Shown here: positions 37,001 through 44,341 of the stretch, piece by piece | How the letters are laid out: every line of letters begins with the position of its first letter | Numbering within the stretch: the first letter of the stretch is position 1 | Assembly (NCBI GenBank): GCA_029567505.1 | Contig: JAKPXO010000456.1 | Span: 1 to 54,656 of the forward strand | Origin: Acidobacteriota bacterium | Lineage (GTDB): Bacteria; Acidobacteriota; Thermoanaerobaculia; UBA5066 | Length of the DNA stretch: 54,656 nucleotides | Reading direction: 5' to 3' | Notes under the pieces: model-generated | Database searches by the model: none | The model's input: the letters and a program-made list of their open reading frames with translations, nothing else | Told to the model about the DNA's origin: nothing | Translations under genes and position numbers: made by a program

Positions 37001-38184
37001 ACCCCGGCACGGCGGAGGCCTCCGTGGACCTCGTCCTGCGCGGGCTCGACGGCACGCCCATCCAGACGACGTCCGCCGCGTTCCGCGTGCCGGCGGGGGG
37101 CTTCACGGTCCAGTTCCTGTCCGACCTCCTCGCATTCCCGGAGCAGGTCCGCGGACTCCTGACGCTCGTCTCGAACCGCCCGCTGGCCACGTCCGTCCAC
37201 TCCATGAGGGCGAACCTCAGGCCGTCGAGCTTTCTCGACCCCGTCCTCGTCGCCCCCTTCAACGACGCCGACAGCGGGGTCCCGTCGAGCGCCGCAGTAC
37301 AGAGCATTCTTCTGACCCCCGACACGGTCCACCGCCTCGCAGTCTCGAACACCGGCCTGGCGGGCCTTTCGGGGACCCTCGCGTTCCGGGACGACACCGG
37401 CGCTCCGCTCCGGGTCGAGCTCGAGTCCGGCCACGCCACGACCGCAGGCTACGAGCTGCCGCCCGGGGGAACCGCGGTCTTCCGGTTCCGCGTACCGGAC
37501 GCGCGCCCTTCCGACGCCGAGGTTCGGACGGCCCAGGTCCGGGTCCTGCCGCGCAACGACCAGGCGGTCGGAGCTCTCGCTCCGCGCCCCAGCGCCAGCC
37601 AGCCGGCCCCGATGGTCCAGCTCGTCGAGGAGAGGACCGTGGGAAACACCTCCGGGCAACCCGTCGTCCTGCCCCGCACCGTTCCACCCTCCCGGGCGGT
37701 GACGCGCTTCCTCGTTCCGGTGGAGCTCGCCCTCAGGGACAGCGGGGTCATACTGACGAACCGCCTGGGACTGGCCGTCACGGCGACCCTGACGCTGCGG
37801 GACTCGGGCGGAGGGACGGTCGGGTCCGCAGACGTCCCGGTCCCGGCCGGAGGGCAGGTGGCCATATCGTGCCGCTCCCTCTTCCCTTCGGCGGGCGACC
37901 TTCAGGGGTCCCTGGCCGGCACGGTCGCCGGCCCGAACGGTGCGACGCTCGACGTCGTCGGCTTCCTCCGCCGCGTGAACGACCGGGGCGAGGAGATCCT
38001 GGCGGGCTTCCCCGTCCTCGACGGAGCCGCCGGTACGAGGGACCTCGCCCCTGTCTTCCCGCTCGCCCTCGACGGCGACAGCTGGCGTTCCGAGTGGTCC
38101 CTCTGGAACGCGACTCCTGCCGATCTCGTTACGCGTCTCGTGTTCCAGAGGGACGGACGAACGGCGTACTTCCCGTTCGAATGA
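34057..38184 (+). CDS. Large secreted Asp-box (BNR/sortilin-like) beta-propeller protein
   Basis: 1375 residues with a signal peptide cleaved near residue 24 (AARAQ). Residues ~25-655 contain at least ten Asp-box motifs (S-x-D-x-G-x-x-W/F, for example RSTDGGQVW, RSDDRGSTW, STDAGATW, KSYDFGQAW) arranged as one or two beta-propellers, as in VPS10/sortilin-like and sialidase-like folds. No sialidase catalytic Arg triad is evident. Residues ~660-900 hold PEGA-like and other beta repeats (IPSGLEILVDGQ; SEPSGLALGVDG). The C-terminal ~450 residues are Ig-like beta domains shared with the secreted protein at 46245. It may bind or cap surface polysaccharide. The gene is flanked by the two GH51-like genes, and its stop overlaps the next start (ATGA). 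Confidence 0.82.
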   Translation: MLQTLPWRRLALAGLFVVFPAARAQEPGWEELGPSSVGGRVSALAADPRDPRHLVVGTPAGGLWRSTDGGQVWQTLAPWLAATPLSAVAISPVDSNVLLAGTGALSDGGSVSPGIGLIRSTDGGTSWTVAGPIGAGLYVSALLVDDADPSRVLVATDTGVKLSTDAGTTFAATLDGDAVSMLVRDPLRAGSVFASGRGGLYRSDDRGSTWVRTAGWPLRATDTFGVGTTSVAVSARTPGLLYATIQVLGDLNRTDRALLLRSRDGGTTFEELAPPPFCTSCGFAQAIALDPLDDARILLGGDGLSVSTDAGATWRAVTGDAAGVHRILVLADRVLVAGTSGVATLDAAWSTATSSSYGLAVTSITSLDASRESPPRLLAGTADSGTLLAVPADPVPVWHVIHGRREAAGPARFDPFDADRLYVSSTGGRLFRSDDRGVSFRPIVQGLDLDQPAPTEAPLEPSPLDPGTLFTGRMQLFRSTDSGDSWTGFRPPGSPEITRIAVSPVRSGRVYFAVALGAKLFKADGIGTDLITISDDPGLAVTSLHLDPDAENVLYATLADPSSQTGRVFKSYDFGQAWEEISLPGLATPSSIVKDAFGALYIGTSDGVWRSPNDGSSWSAFRNGLAGAGVSALRVADDTLFAGTFGRGVFRIPLEELVTIDTIPSGLEILVDGQVVTTPYYARWARGSVHRIEPVLFENEDTRQVFVSWSDGGASSHPVTTTTGREWFTAAIRRSHRLRTEVTPTSGGSLALDPPSADGFYVERSFATLVAIPSPVHRFAGYSGDVSGSDGILGFAVMDRPRSVKAHFEPLHLVVKSEPSGLALGVDGASSTTPATFQWASGSVHVVSAPELVDRGEGSRPLAFDGWSDLGDREHSVVVHRDTFVTDLTARYIPTITTLAVPASGSAFLKTTGQDDAPRLAALLLTPATGAPAPEALQVLSGRLDGTVVTELATVSSEPRLLSHAYVEEGGTAGRTRITAYNPGTAEASVDLVLRGLDGTPIQTTSAAFRVPAGGFTVQFLSDLLAFPEQVRGLLTLVSNRPLATSVHSMRANLRPSSFLDPVLVAPFNDADSGVPSSAAVQSILLTPDTVHRLAVSNTGLAGLSGTLAFRDDTGAPLRVELESGHATTAGYELPPGGTAVFRFRVPDARPSDAEVRTAQVRVLPRNDQAVGALAPRPSASQPAPMVQLVEERTVGNTSGQPVVLPRTVPPSRAVTRFLVPVELALRDSGVILTNRLGLAVTATLTLRDSGGGTVGSADVPVPAGGQVAISCRSLFPSAGDLQGSLAGTVAGPNGATLDVVGFLRRVNDRGEEILAGFPVLDGAAGTRDLAPVFPLALDGDSWRSEWSLWNATPADLVTRLVFQRDGRTAYFPFE

Positions 38185-39767
38185 GACGAATGAGAAAGAC
38201 TCCCCCCCTCTCCCACAGGTCATGGATTTCGCGGATCGCCCGCGCAGCGAACGCCGCGGCGCTCCTCGTGGTCTTCGCCGCCGCGCGGCCTGCGCGCGCG
38301 CAGCCGATGCCCGTCGCCACGAGCTCGATCCACGTCGACTTCCAGAAGGTGAAGCGGGTGATCCCGGCTCTTCTCTTCGGGCAGAACCTCCAGACGATCG
38401 AGCGGGGCGAAGGGATCGTCAAGCCGGATGGCTCCTTCGACCGCGAGATCGTGAGCCTCCTCTCCGAGGCCCGGGTCACGACGCTCCGCTTCCCGGGGGG
38501 GACGGCCGCGGACTTCTTCCACTGGTGGCAAGCGCTCGGCCCGCACTCGCGGCGCCCGAAGCTCTCGAGCGGCTACCTCGGGGAGTTCTACTCCCCGGTC
38601 GTGGGGCCCGACGAGTTCATCAAGCTCGCCACGGCGCTGAAGGCGGTCCCCTTCGTCACCGCGAACACCGGCACCGGCAGCGCCGAGGAGGCGGCCGCCT
38701 TCGCGCGGTTCTTCGAGTCGCGCGGGTTCCCCGTCGTCTACTGGGAGGTCGGAAACGAGGTCTATTTCGAGGGCCTGTCGGAGAGCGGCCAGATCGGTCT
38801 CCCGCCCGACGTCTACGCCCGCCGCGTCATCGAATACGCGGCCGCCATCCGCAAGCAGGCCCCGTACGCGAAGATCTACTCGGCGGCGGTCATCGGCCCC
38901 GAGGAGCAGGACAGCTTCTGGAACAGCGTCGTCCTCGGGCTCGCGGGACCCTACGTGGACGGCATCAGCGTCCACAATGCCTACTTCCCCCTCTACGGCT
39001 ACAGGGCCGATGGGACGATCCCTCCGGACGACGAGCTCTTCACGTCGATGCTGGGAGCGACGAAGGCCGTCGAGAGGTCCATGACCGTGCTCGAAGGGCA
39101 GCTCCGAAGGCTCGGGAAGCTCATCCCGATCTTCGTCACCGAGTACGACGGGATCTTCTACCCGGACGAGGCCATCGAGGACCCCGTCCGGACCCACCAG
39201 AGGAACCCGACGCTCGCCAGCGCCCTCTTCAATGCGAGCGTCCTCCACGTCATGGCGCGAAGCGAGCGCGTGTACGGGGCGCACCACATGTCGCTCGCCG
39301 GGACTCACTTCGGCAGCCTCATCGGGACCGCCGGAGCCGCCCGGTTCCGGAACCCGCAGTTCTACGTGCACCGCGAGTACGCGCGCGAGTCCGGGAACCT
39401 GATGACCGAAGTCCGGCTCGACCCGAAGGACGCGCTGTTCGACTCGAAGCCGGTGAAGCTCCTCTCGGGGCAGATGGACGTCCCGATGCTCGACGCCCTG
39501 GCCACCCGGGATCCCGGCGAGAGCCACTTCGCTCTGTTCGTCGTGAACCGGAGCCTCTCGACGGCCGTGGACGCAACGATCGAGATGAACCTCCCGTCCG
39601 GCGTGACCGGCACCGTCTCGGTCCTGAACGGTCCCGGACCCGGCGCTCGGAACAGCGCCGAGAGACCGGACGCCGTGGCGCTCACCACGACGCCCTTCGG
39701 CGCCGCGGGTGCCTTCTCCTACAGGTTCCCCCCGCACTCGCTCACGATCTTCCGTTTCGCGCGGTGA
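38181..39767 (+). CDS. Secreted glycoside hydrolase, GH51/GH39-like (clan GH-A)
   Basis: 528 residues from ATG at 38181, overlapping the Asp-box stop; a second ATG lies at 38190. A twin-Arg-free signal peptide (AALLVVFAAARPARA) ends near residue 40 and there is no lipobox. The barrel (~48-430) parallels the 32297 protein: LLFGQNLQTIERGEG, LRFPGGTAADFFHW, ANTGTGSAEEAAAFARFF, acid/base E193 in YWEVGNEVYF and nucleophile candidate E321 in FVTEYDGIF. A C-terminal beta-sandwich contains ESHFALFVVNRSL, similar to the paralogue's LTALLVNRSL. It likely acts on the locus polysaccharide outside the cytoplasm. Confidence 0.82.
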   Translation: MRRMRKTPPLSHRSWISRIARAANAAALLVVFAAARPARAQPMPVATSSIHVDFQKVKRVIPALLFGQNLQTIERGEGIVKPDGSFDREIVSLLSEARVTTLRFPGGTAADFFHWWQALGPHSRRPKLSSGYLGEFYSPVVGPDEFIKLATALKAVPFVTANTGTGSAEEAAAFARFFESRGFPVVYWEVGNEVYFEGLSESGQIGLPPDVYARRVIEYAAAIRKQAPYAKIYSAAVIGPEEQDSFWNSVVLGLAGPYVDGISVHNAYFPLYGYRADGTIPPDDELFTSMLGATKAVERSMTVLEGQLRRLGKLIPIFVTEYDGIFYPDEAIEDPVRTHQRNPTLASALFNASVLHVMARSERVYGAHHMSLAGTHFGSLIGTAGAARFRNPQFYVHREYARESGNLMTEVRLDPKDALFDSKPVKLLSGQMDVPMLDALATRDPGESHFALFVVNRSLSTAVDATIEMNLPSGVTGTVSVLNGPGPGARNSAERPDAVALTTTPFGAAGAFSYRFPPHSLTIFRFAR

Positions 39768-39790
39768 GCCTCCGCCCGGCCGCCGGGTGC

Positions 39791-39796
39791 TATGGT
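39791..39796 (+). promoter_or_regulatory. Candidate -10 box (TATGGT) upstream of the GT4 gene
   Basis: TATGGT in the only gap (46 bp) between 38181 and 42545, giving a start about 11 nt before the ATG at 39814. A GGGGGG run in that short leader may act as a ribosome-binding site. An internal promoter of the locus is plausible. Confidence 0.35.
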
Positions 39797-39813
39797 ACTG
39801 TGGGGGGTTCCGT

Positions 39814-41031
39814 ATGACCCTACAGAACGATGACGCGCCGAGGCGCAGGCGGCTCGCGGTGTACTACCCGTGGCTCTACCTGACGAGCGGCGCCGAGCGG
39901 ACGATCCTGGAGATCGCGAAGCGGAGCCGATACCGGATCACGATCTTCACGAACGAGTACCAGCCCGACGCGACCTTCCCCGAGCTGGGGCAGATGGACG
40001 TCCGCCTCCTCTCCCGCGTTCCCGTCGAGAGGTCGCTCCGGTCGGTGGCGAGCGCCGCGACGCGGCTCCTCTCCCAGGAGCTCGACCTCTCGGAGTTCGA
40101 CGGTCTCCTCGTCGTCTGCGAGGGGCTCGGGGACCTCGTCGCCCTTCGTCAGCGCCGGATCCCCGTTTTCTGCCTCTGCCTGACTCCCCTCCGTATCGCC
40201 TTCGACCCCGTGTATCGGGCGAACTACCTCGCGTCCCGAAATGCCCTTCACCGCGTCGTCGTCCGAGCCGGGACCTTCCTCTACCGCGGCGTCGACCGGA
40301 TCGCCTGGCGGCGCTACCGTCGGGTCTTCGCGATCAGCGAGGAGGTGCGGACGCGCATCCTGGCGGGGCGCCTGGCGCCCCCCGAGCGGATGCGGACGCT
40401 CCACCCCGGCGTGGAGCTTTCCGCCTTCACGCCGTCGCCTCCGGCCGAGAGGGTCTTCTTCGTCCCGGGGCGGATCATGTGGACGAAGAACCTCGAGCTC
40501 GCGATCCAGGCGTTCCAGCTCTTCAAGGAGACGGCGCCGGAGCCCTCGACCTGGAAGCTCGTCATCGCCGGGATCGTCGACAGGAAGAGCCGGCCGTACC
40601 TCGAACGTCTCCGGTCCCTCGCTGGCGGGGACCCCTCGGTGGAGTTCCGCATCCACCCGTCGGACGAAGAGATGCGTGCCCTGTACGCCGCCTGCTTCGC
40701 GACGCTCTTCACCGCGTTCAACGAGGACTGGGGGCTCGTCATCATCGAGGCCATGGCCTCGGGCAAGCCGGCGGTCGCGGTGAACCGGGGCGGCCCGAAG
40801 GAGATCGTCCGGCACGGGCACGACGGGCTCCTCTCCGAGGCCGACCCGGTAGCGTTCGCGTCGGCGATGGCGCGGCTCGCCGGCGAGAACGGTCTCCACG
40901 AGCGCCTCGCGATGAACGCCCCTTCGAGCGCAGCCCGCTTCGGCTGGGCCCCGTTCGTCTCCGAGCTCGACGACGAGCTCGAGCGTACGCTCGGTGCCCT
41001 CGACGCCGCCGGCGCTCGGGAGGCCGCTTGA
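39814..41031 (+). CDS. Glycosyltransferase family 4
   Basis: 405 residues. The N-half has RLAVYYPWLYLTSGAERTILEIAKRS, similar to mannosyl/rhamnosyl GT4 enzymes, and LVVCEGLGDLVALRQRRIP. The C-half has FVPGRIMWTKNLELAIQAFQLF (donor loop) and the EX7E motif in FNEDWGLVIIEAMASGKPAV, followed by NRGGPKEIV, where Gly/Glu contact the donor phosphate. It starts a second cluster of overlapping genes with the chain-length protein (TTGA overlap). A cytoplasmic enzyme extending the repeat unit; sugar unknown. Confidence 0.92.
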   Translation: MTLQNDDAPRRRRLAVYYPWLYLTSGAERTILEIAKRSRYRITIFTNEYQPDATFPELGQMDVRLLSRVPVERSLRSVASAATRLLSQELDLSEFDGLLVVCEGLGDLVALRQRRIPVFCLCLTPLRIAFDPVYRANYLASRNALHRVVVRAGTFLYRGVDRIAWRRYRRVFAISEEVRTRILAGRLAPPERMRTLHPGVELSAFTPSPPAERVFFVPGRIMWTKNLELAIQAFQLFKETAPEPSTWKLVIAGIVDRKSRPYLERLRSLAGGDPSVEFRIHPSDEEMRALYAACFATLFTAFNEDWGLVIIEAMASGKPAVAVNRGGPKEIVRHGHDGLLSEADPVAFASAMARLAGENGLHERLAMNAPSSAARFGWAPFVSELDDELERTLGALDAAGAREAA

Positions 41032-42545
41032 GCGACTCGATCCACCCCGTCGGGAGCGCCACACCGGCGCCACCTGCCGCGGCGCAGCCCGGCGACCTCG
41101 CGGAGGCATTGCTGCGCCTCGCGAGGTCGGTGACGTCCCGGCGGCGTCTCTTCGCGGCCGTCGCTCTCGGGACCTTCCTCGCCATCCAGGTGTTCGCCTT
41201 CGTCTGGCCCGCGACCTACGAGGCGCGGGCGGCCGTGATGATCCAGAAGAGCCGGTACACCCCCCGGCTCGATTCCCCGGCCCGGGCCGAGTCTCCCGTC
41301 CTCGTCGCCGAGATCACCGAGGAGGAGGTCAATTCCGAGATCGCCGTGCTGACGAGCCGCCGAGTCCTCTCGGCTACGGTCGAGGCGACGGGCCTCGCGA
41401 AGGCCCGGCCTTCCTGGTTCTGGCGGCTCCTCTTCGCGCCGCTTCGGGCCTACGAGCGGGCCCACGCCGCGTACCACGAGGTCACACCTCCGAACGACGT
41501 GGACCGCGCGATCCGGGCGCTCTCCGGCTCGCTCGGCGTCGAGCGGCTCAAGGAGTCCCGCATCCTCGTCGTCACCTACGAGGCGGGGGACCCCGGTGTG
41601 GCAGAGGCGGTCCTGGCGGAGCTCCTCCGGAACTACGTCGCCCACCACGTGGAGGTCCACGGCACTCAACGGGTCGTCCCCTTCTTCTCCTCTCAGACGG
41701 AGACCCTCGCAAGGGAGCTGGCCCGGCACGAGGACGCCCTCCAGGCGATCAAGAAGAGGGTGCGCGCGGTCGACATGCCCACCGAGCGGGAGGTCCAGCT
41801 GAAGCTCGACGCGGGCCTTCGCGAGGAGAACGAGATGCTCGGCCGGCGCCTCGTCGAGCTCGACGGGAAGATCGCCGCGTACGACAGGCTCCTCGAGCGC
41901 GCGGCGCGTGGGGAGACGGACTCCGCCGCATCCGCGGCGAGCCAGCCCGCGCTGGACGAGTTCAAGGTCCAGGCCCTCCGCCTGCAGCTCGAGCAGATCC
42001 GGGTCGAGGGCCGGTACCAGGACGACGCCCCGCCCGTCCTCGAGAACCGGAAGAAGCTCGAGGCTGCCCAGAAGGCCCTCGCCGAGGAGCGGCAGAACGT
42101 CTCGAAGCACGGTCCGACCGTCGTCGCGCTCCACGAGGAACGGGAGCGCGCCGTGGCCGACCGGGCCGGGATCGTGGAGCGACGCCAGGCGCTGGAGAAG
42201 CAGCTCGGCGCCTCGCGGGCCCGCCTCGTCGAGCTCGACGAGGGGAGCGTCGCCGCCTCGCGGGCGCAGCGCCTCATTCGCTCAGCCGAGGACCGCTACA
42301 TGATGGTCCTCTCTCAGCAGGAACGGGCTCTCATCGACTCGGCGCTCGACTCCGGGAAGTTCACGAACGTCTCCGTCGTCCAGGAAGCGGCCGCCTCGGC
42401 GAAACCGGTCCGCCCCAAGAAGCTGATCGTCCTCCTCGCTTCGGTCTTCGGTGGCCTCCTCCTCGGCTTCGCGGCCTGTCTCGTCCAGGAGGTGCGGACG
42501 ACGGGCCTGGCGCCGCTCCTCGCCGCGGCGGTGACCGAGCCGTGA
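41028..42545 (+). CDS. Wzz/GumC-type polysaccharide chain-length/co-polymerase protein
   Basis: 505 residues from TTG at 41028 overlapping the preceding TGA. Two membrane segments (~41-60, LFAAVALGTFLAIQVFAFVW, and ~465-490, KLIVLLASVFGGLLLGFAAC) bracket a ~400-residue periplasmic domain. The first part (TYEARAAVMIQKSRYTPRL) is Wzz-like and the rest is coiled coil (LARELARHEDALQAIKKRV; ENRKKLEAAQKALAEERQ), as in GumC/ExoP. No Walker motifs follow, so there is no fused BY-kinase. It would pair with the polymerase and the Wza-like exporter to set chain length and guide export. The stop overlaps the acyltransferase start. Confidence 0.9.
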   Translation: MSDSIHPVGSATPAPPAAAQPGDLAEALLRLARSVTSRRRLFAAVALGTFLAIQVFAFVWPATYEARAAVMIQKSRYTPRLDSPARAESPVLVAEITEEEVNSEIAVLTSRRVLSATVEATGLAKARPSWFWRLLFAPLRAYERAHAAYHEVTPPNDVDRAIRALSGSLGVERLKESRILVVTYEAGDPGVAEAVLAELLRNYVAHHVEVHGTQRVVPFFSSQTETLARELARHEDALQAIKKRVRAVDMPTEREVQLKLDAGLREENEMLGRRLVELDGKIAAYDRLLERAARGETDSAASAASQPALDEFKVQALRLQLEQIRVEGRYQDDAPPVLENRKKLEAAQKALAEERQNVSKHGPTVVALHEERERAVADRAGIVERRQALEKQLGASRARLVELDEGSVAASRAQRLIRSAEDRYMMVLSQQERALIDSALDSGKFTNVSVVQEAAASAKPVRPKKLIVLLASVFGGLLLGFAACLVQEVRTTGLAPLLAAAVTEP

Positions 42546-43177
42546 GCGGAGAGACGCACCCTTCTCCCGATGCCCTCGCGTCGTCCCTCGGGCACGCCGG
42601 CCGCGTCCGGGTGCAGGACTCCCTGGGGGACCGTCTCAAGCAGCTCGCGCGCAACGCCCTTCTCTTCGGGGCGAACCGCGTCATCGGCCCCCTCCCGGGG
42701 CACGCGCTGCGCCTCGCGTACTACCGGACCGCGCTCGGCTGGAAGATCGGCGAGCGGAGCAGCGTCCATCACGGGCTGAAGATCTTCGGAGGCCGGGGAC
42801 GCGTGACGATCGGCAAGCGGAGCACCTTCCAGATGGACTGCCTCATCGTCGGGGCCGGGATGAACGACCTGACGATCGGCGACGACGTCGCGATCGCCTA
42901 CCGCGTGAACCTCGTCATGGGGAGCCACGACGTCTTCTCGCCGACGTTCGACGGGATCACGGGGCCGATCACGCTGGAGGACCACGTCTTCGTCGGTACG
43001 GGCTCCACGATCCTCCTGGGCGTGACGCTCGGCGAGGGGACCGTCGTGACCGCCGGGTCGGTCGTCACGAAGAGCTCGCCCCCCTATTCGATCCTCCGTG
43101 GCAACCCGGCCCAGGTCGTGGCGAAGCGTCCGCGCGACCTGAGCTACTCGGCAGAGCACTTCTGGACCTTCCACTGA
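42542..43177 (+). CDS. Left-handed beta-helix (hexapeptide) acyltransferase
   Basis: 211 residues from GTG at 42542 (GTGA overlap). Hexapeptide repeats run from about residue 75 (VTIGKRSTF; LTIGDDVAI; ITLEDHVFVGTGSTILLGVTLGEGTVVTAGSVVTKS). The conserved His of WbbJ/LacA-type O-acetyltransferases is in NLVMGSHDVFSPTF. The C-terminus PPYSILRGNPAQVVAKR is standard. These enzymes normally transfer acetyl from acetyl-CoA to a sugar hydroxyl. Here the gene is 16 bp upstream of a dehydrogenase/adenylation/carrier-protein trio, so an acyl-carrier-protein donor is a possible alternative. That is inference. Confidence 0.88.
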   Translation: MSGETHPSPDALASSLGHAGRVRVQDSLGDRLKQLARNALLFGANRVIGPLPGHALRLAYYRTALGWKIGERSSVHHGLKIFGGRGRVTIGKRSTFQMDCLIVGAGMNDLTIGDDVAIAYRVNLVMGSHDVFSPTFDGITGPITLEDHVFVGTGSTILLGVTLGEGTVVTAGSVVTKSSPPYSILRGNPAQVVAKRPRDLSYSAEHFWTFH

Positions 43178-43193
43178 TCGATTCGAGCAGAGC

Positions 43194-44339
43194 ATGGATT
43201 TCGACTTCACGAGCGAACAGGAAGAGCTGCGGGAGGCCGTAACGGCCTTCGCAAGGGCGGAGCTCGGCGCGAACCTCCTCGAAGAGGAGAAGGCCGGGCA
43301 CTTCTCGCGGACGAAATGGGAGGCCGCCGCCCGCTTCGGGCTCCAGGGACTCCCGATGCCGGAGGCCTTCGGCGGGACCGACCGCGACCTCCTGACGACC
43401 GTCTGCGCGATGGAGGGGCTGGGCTACGGCTGCCCCGACAACGGGCTGATCTTCTCGCTGAACGCCCACATCTGGAGCGCCGAGATGCCGATCCTCAAGT
43501 TCGGCACCCCGGAGCAGAAGGACCGCTACCTCCCGCGACTCGTCGGCGGCGACTGGATCGCCGTCCACGCGATGACCGAGGAGGGCTCGGGGTCCGACGC
43601 CTTCAACGTCCGGACGACCGCGACCCGGCGCGGCGACCGCTTCGTCCTCAACGGCTCGAAGCTCTTCATCACGAACGCCCCGGTGGCGGACGTCGTCGTC
43701 GTCTTCGCGTCGGAAGACCTCGAGAGCGGGCCGGACGGCATCTCCGCGTTCCTCGTCGAGAAGGGAACACCCGGCTTCTCGGTCAGCCGGCCCTTCGAGA
43801 AGATGGGCCTCAGGACCTCCCCCATGGGACAGATCTTCCTCGAGGACTGCGAGGTCCCGGCGGAGCGCCGCCTCGGCGGCGAAGGGGCCGGCGTGGCCCT
43901 CTTCAACAGCTCGATGGACTACGAGCGGGCCTGCATCCTGGCCGCGAACATCGGGACGCTCGAACGCCAGCTCGAGACTTGCGTCGAGCGGGCGCGGACC
44001 TGGCAGCGGTTCGGCAAGGCGATCGGCAAGTTCCAGTCGGTGTCGAACAAGATCGCCGACATGAAGGTGCGGCTCGAGACGGCCCGGCTCCTCCTCTACA
44101 AGACGGCGTGGCTGAAGGGCCGGGGGAAGCGGGCGAGCATGGAGTCGGCGATGGCGAAGCTCTACGTGAGCGAGTGCTTCGTCCAGTCGAGCCTCGACGC
44201 CATCGAGCTCTTCGGCGCCTACGGCTACATGGCCGAGTACGAGATCGAGAGGGACCTCCGCGACGCCGTCGGCGGGACGATCTACTCGGGGACGTCCGCG
44301 ATCCAGAGGATGATCGTCGCCCGCCACCTGGGGCTCTGA
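43194..44339 (+). CDS. Acyl-CoA-dehydrogenase-fold flavoenzyme, probably prolyl-carrier-protein oxidase type
   Basis: 381 residues with full ACAD architecture: N-terminal helices, middle beta domain (AMTEEGSGSDAFNVRTTA; LNGSKLFITNAPVADVVVVF) and C-terminal helical FAD domain (RQFGK-like WQRFGKAIGKFQSVSNKIADM). The base used by short/medium-chain enzymes (YEGTS Glu) is replaced: the motif reads YSGTSAIQ with S365. An alternative base E244 is present in SSMDYERACILAANIG, at the isovaleryl-CoA-dehydrogenase position. This combination, together with NAPVAD and GLGYGCPDNGL, resembles PltE/PigA/RedW/CloN3, which oxidise L-prolyl-S-carrier to pyrrolyl-2-carboxyl-S-carrier. The following adenylation enzyme and ACP fit that reaction. 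A different acyl substrate remains possible. Confidence 0.82.
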   Translation: MDFDFTSEQEELREAVTAFARAELGANLLEEEKAGHFSRTKWEAAARFGLQGLPMPEAFGGTDRDLLTTVCAMEGLGYGCPDNGLIFSLNAHIWSAEMPILKFGTPEQKDRYLPRLVGGDWIAVHAMTEEGSGSDAFNVRTTATRRGDRFVLNGSKLFITNAPVADVVVVFASEDLESGPDGISAFLVEKGTPGFSVSRPFEKMGLRTSPMGQIFLEDCEVPAERRLGGEGAGVALFNSSMDYERACILAANIGTLERQLETCVERARTWQRFGKAIGKFQSVSNKIADMKVRLETARLLLYKTAWLKGRGKRASMESAMAKLYVSECFVQSSLDAIELFGAYGYMAEYEIERDLRDAVGGTIYSGTSAIQRMIVARHLGL

Positions 44340-44341
44340 GC

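Noticed and set aside
34057-38184. Sialidase function for the Asp-box protein
   Set aside because: Asp boxes alone are structural. The catalytic Arg triad, Asp and Tyr/Glu of sialidases could not be located.
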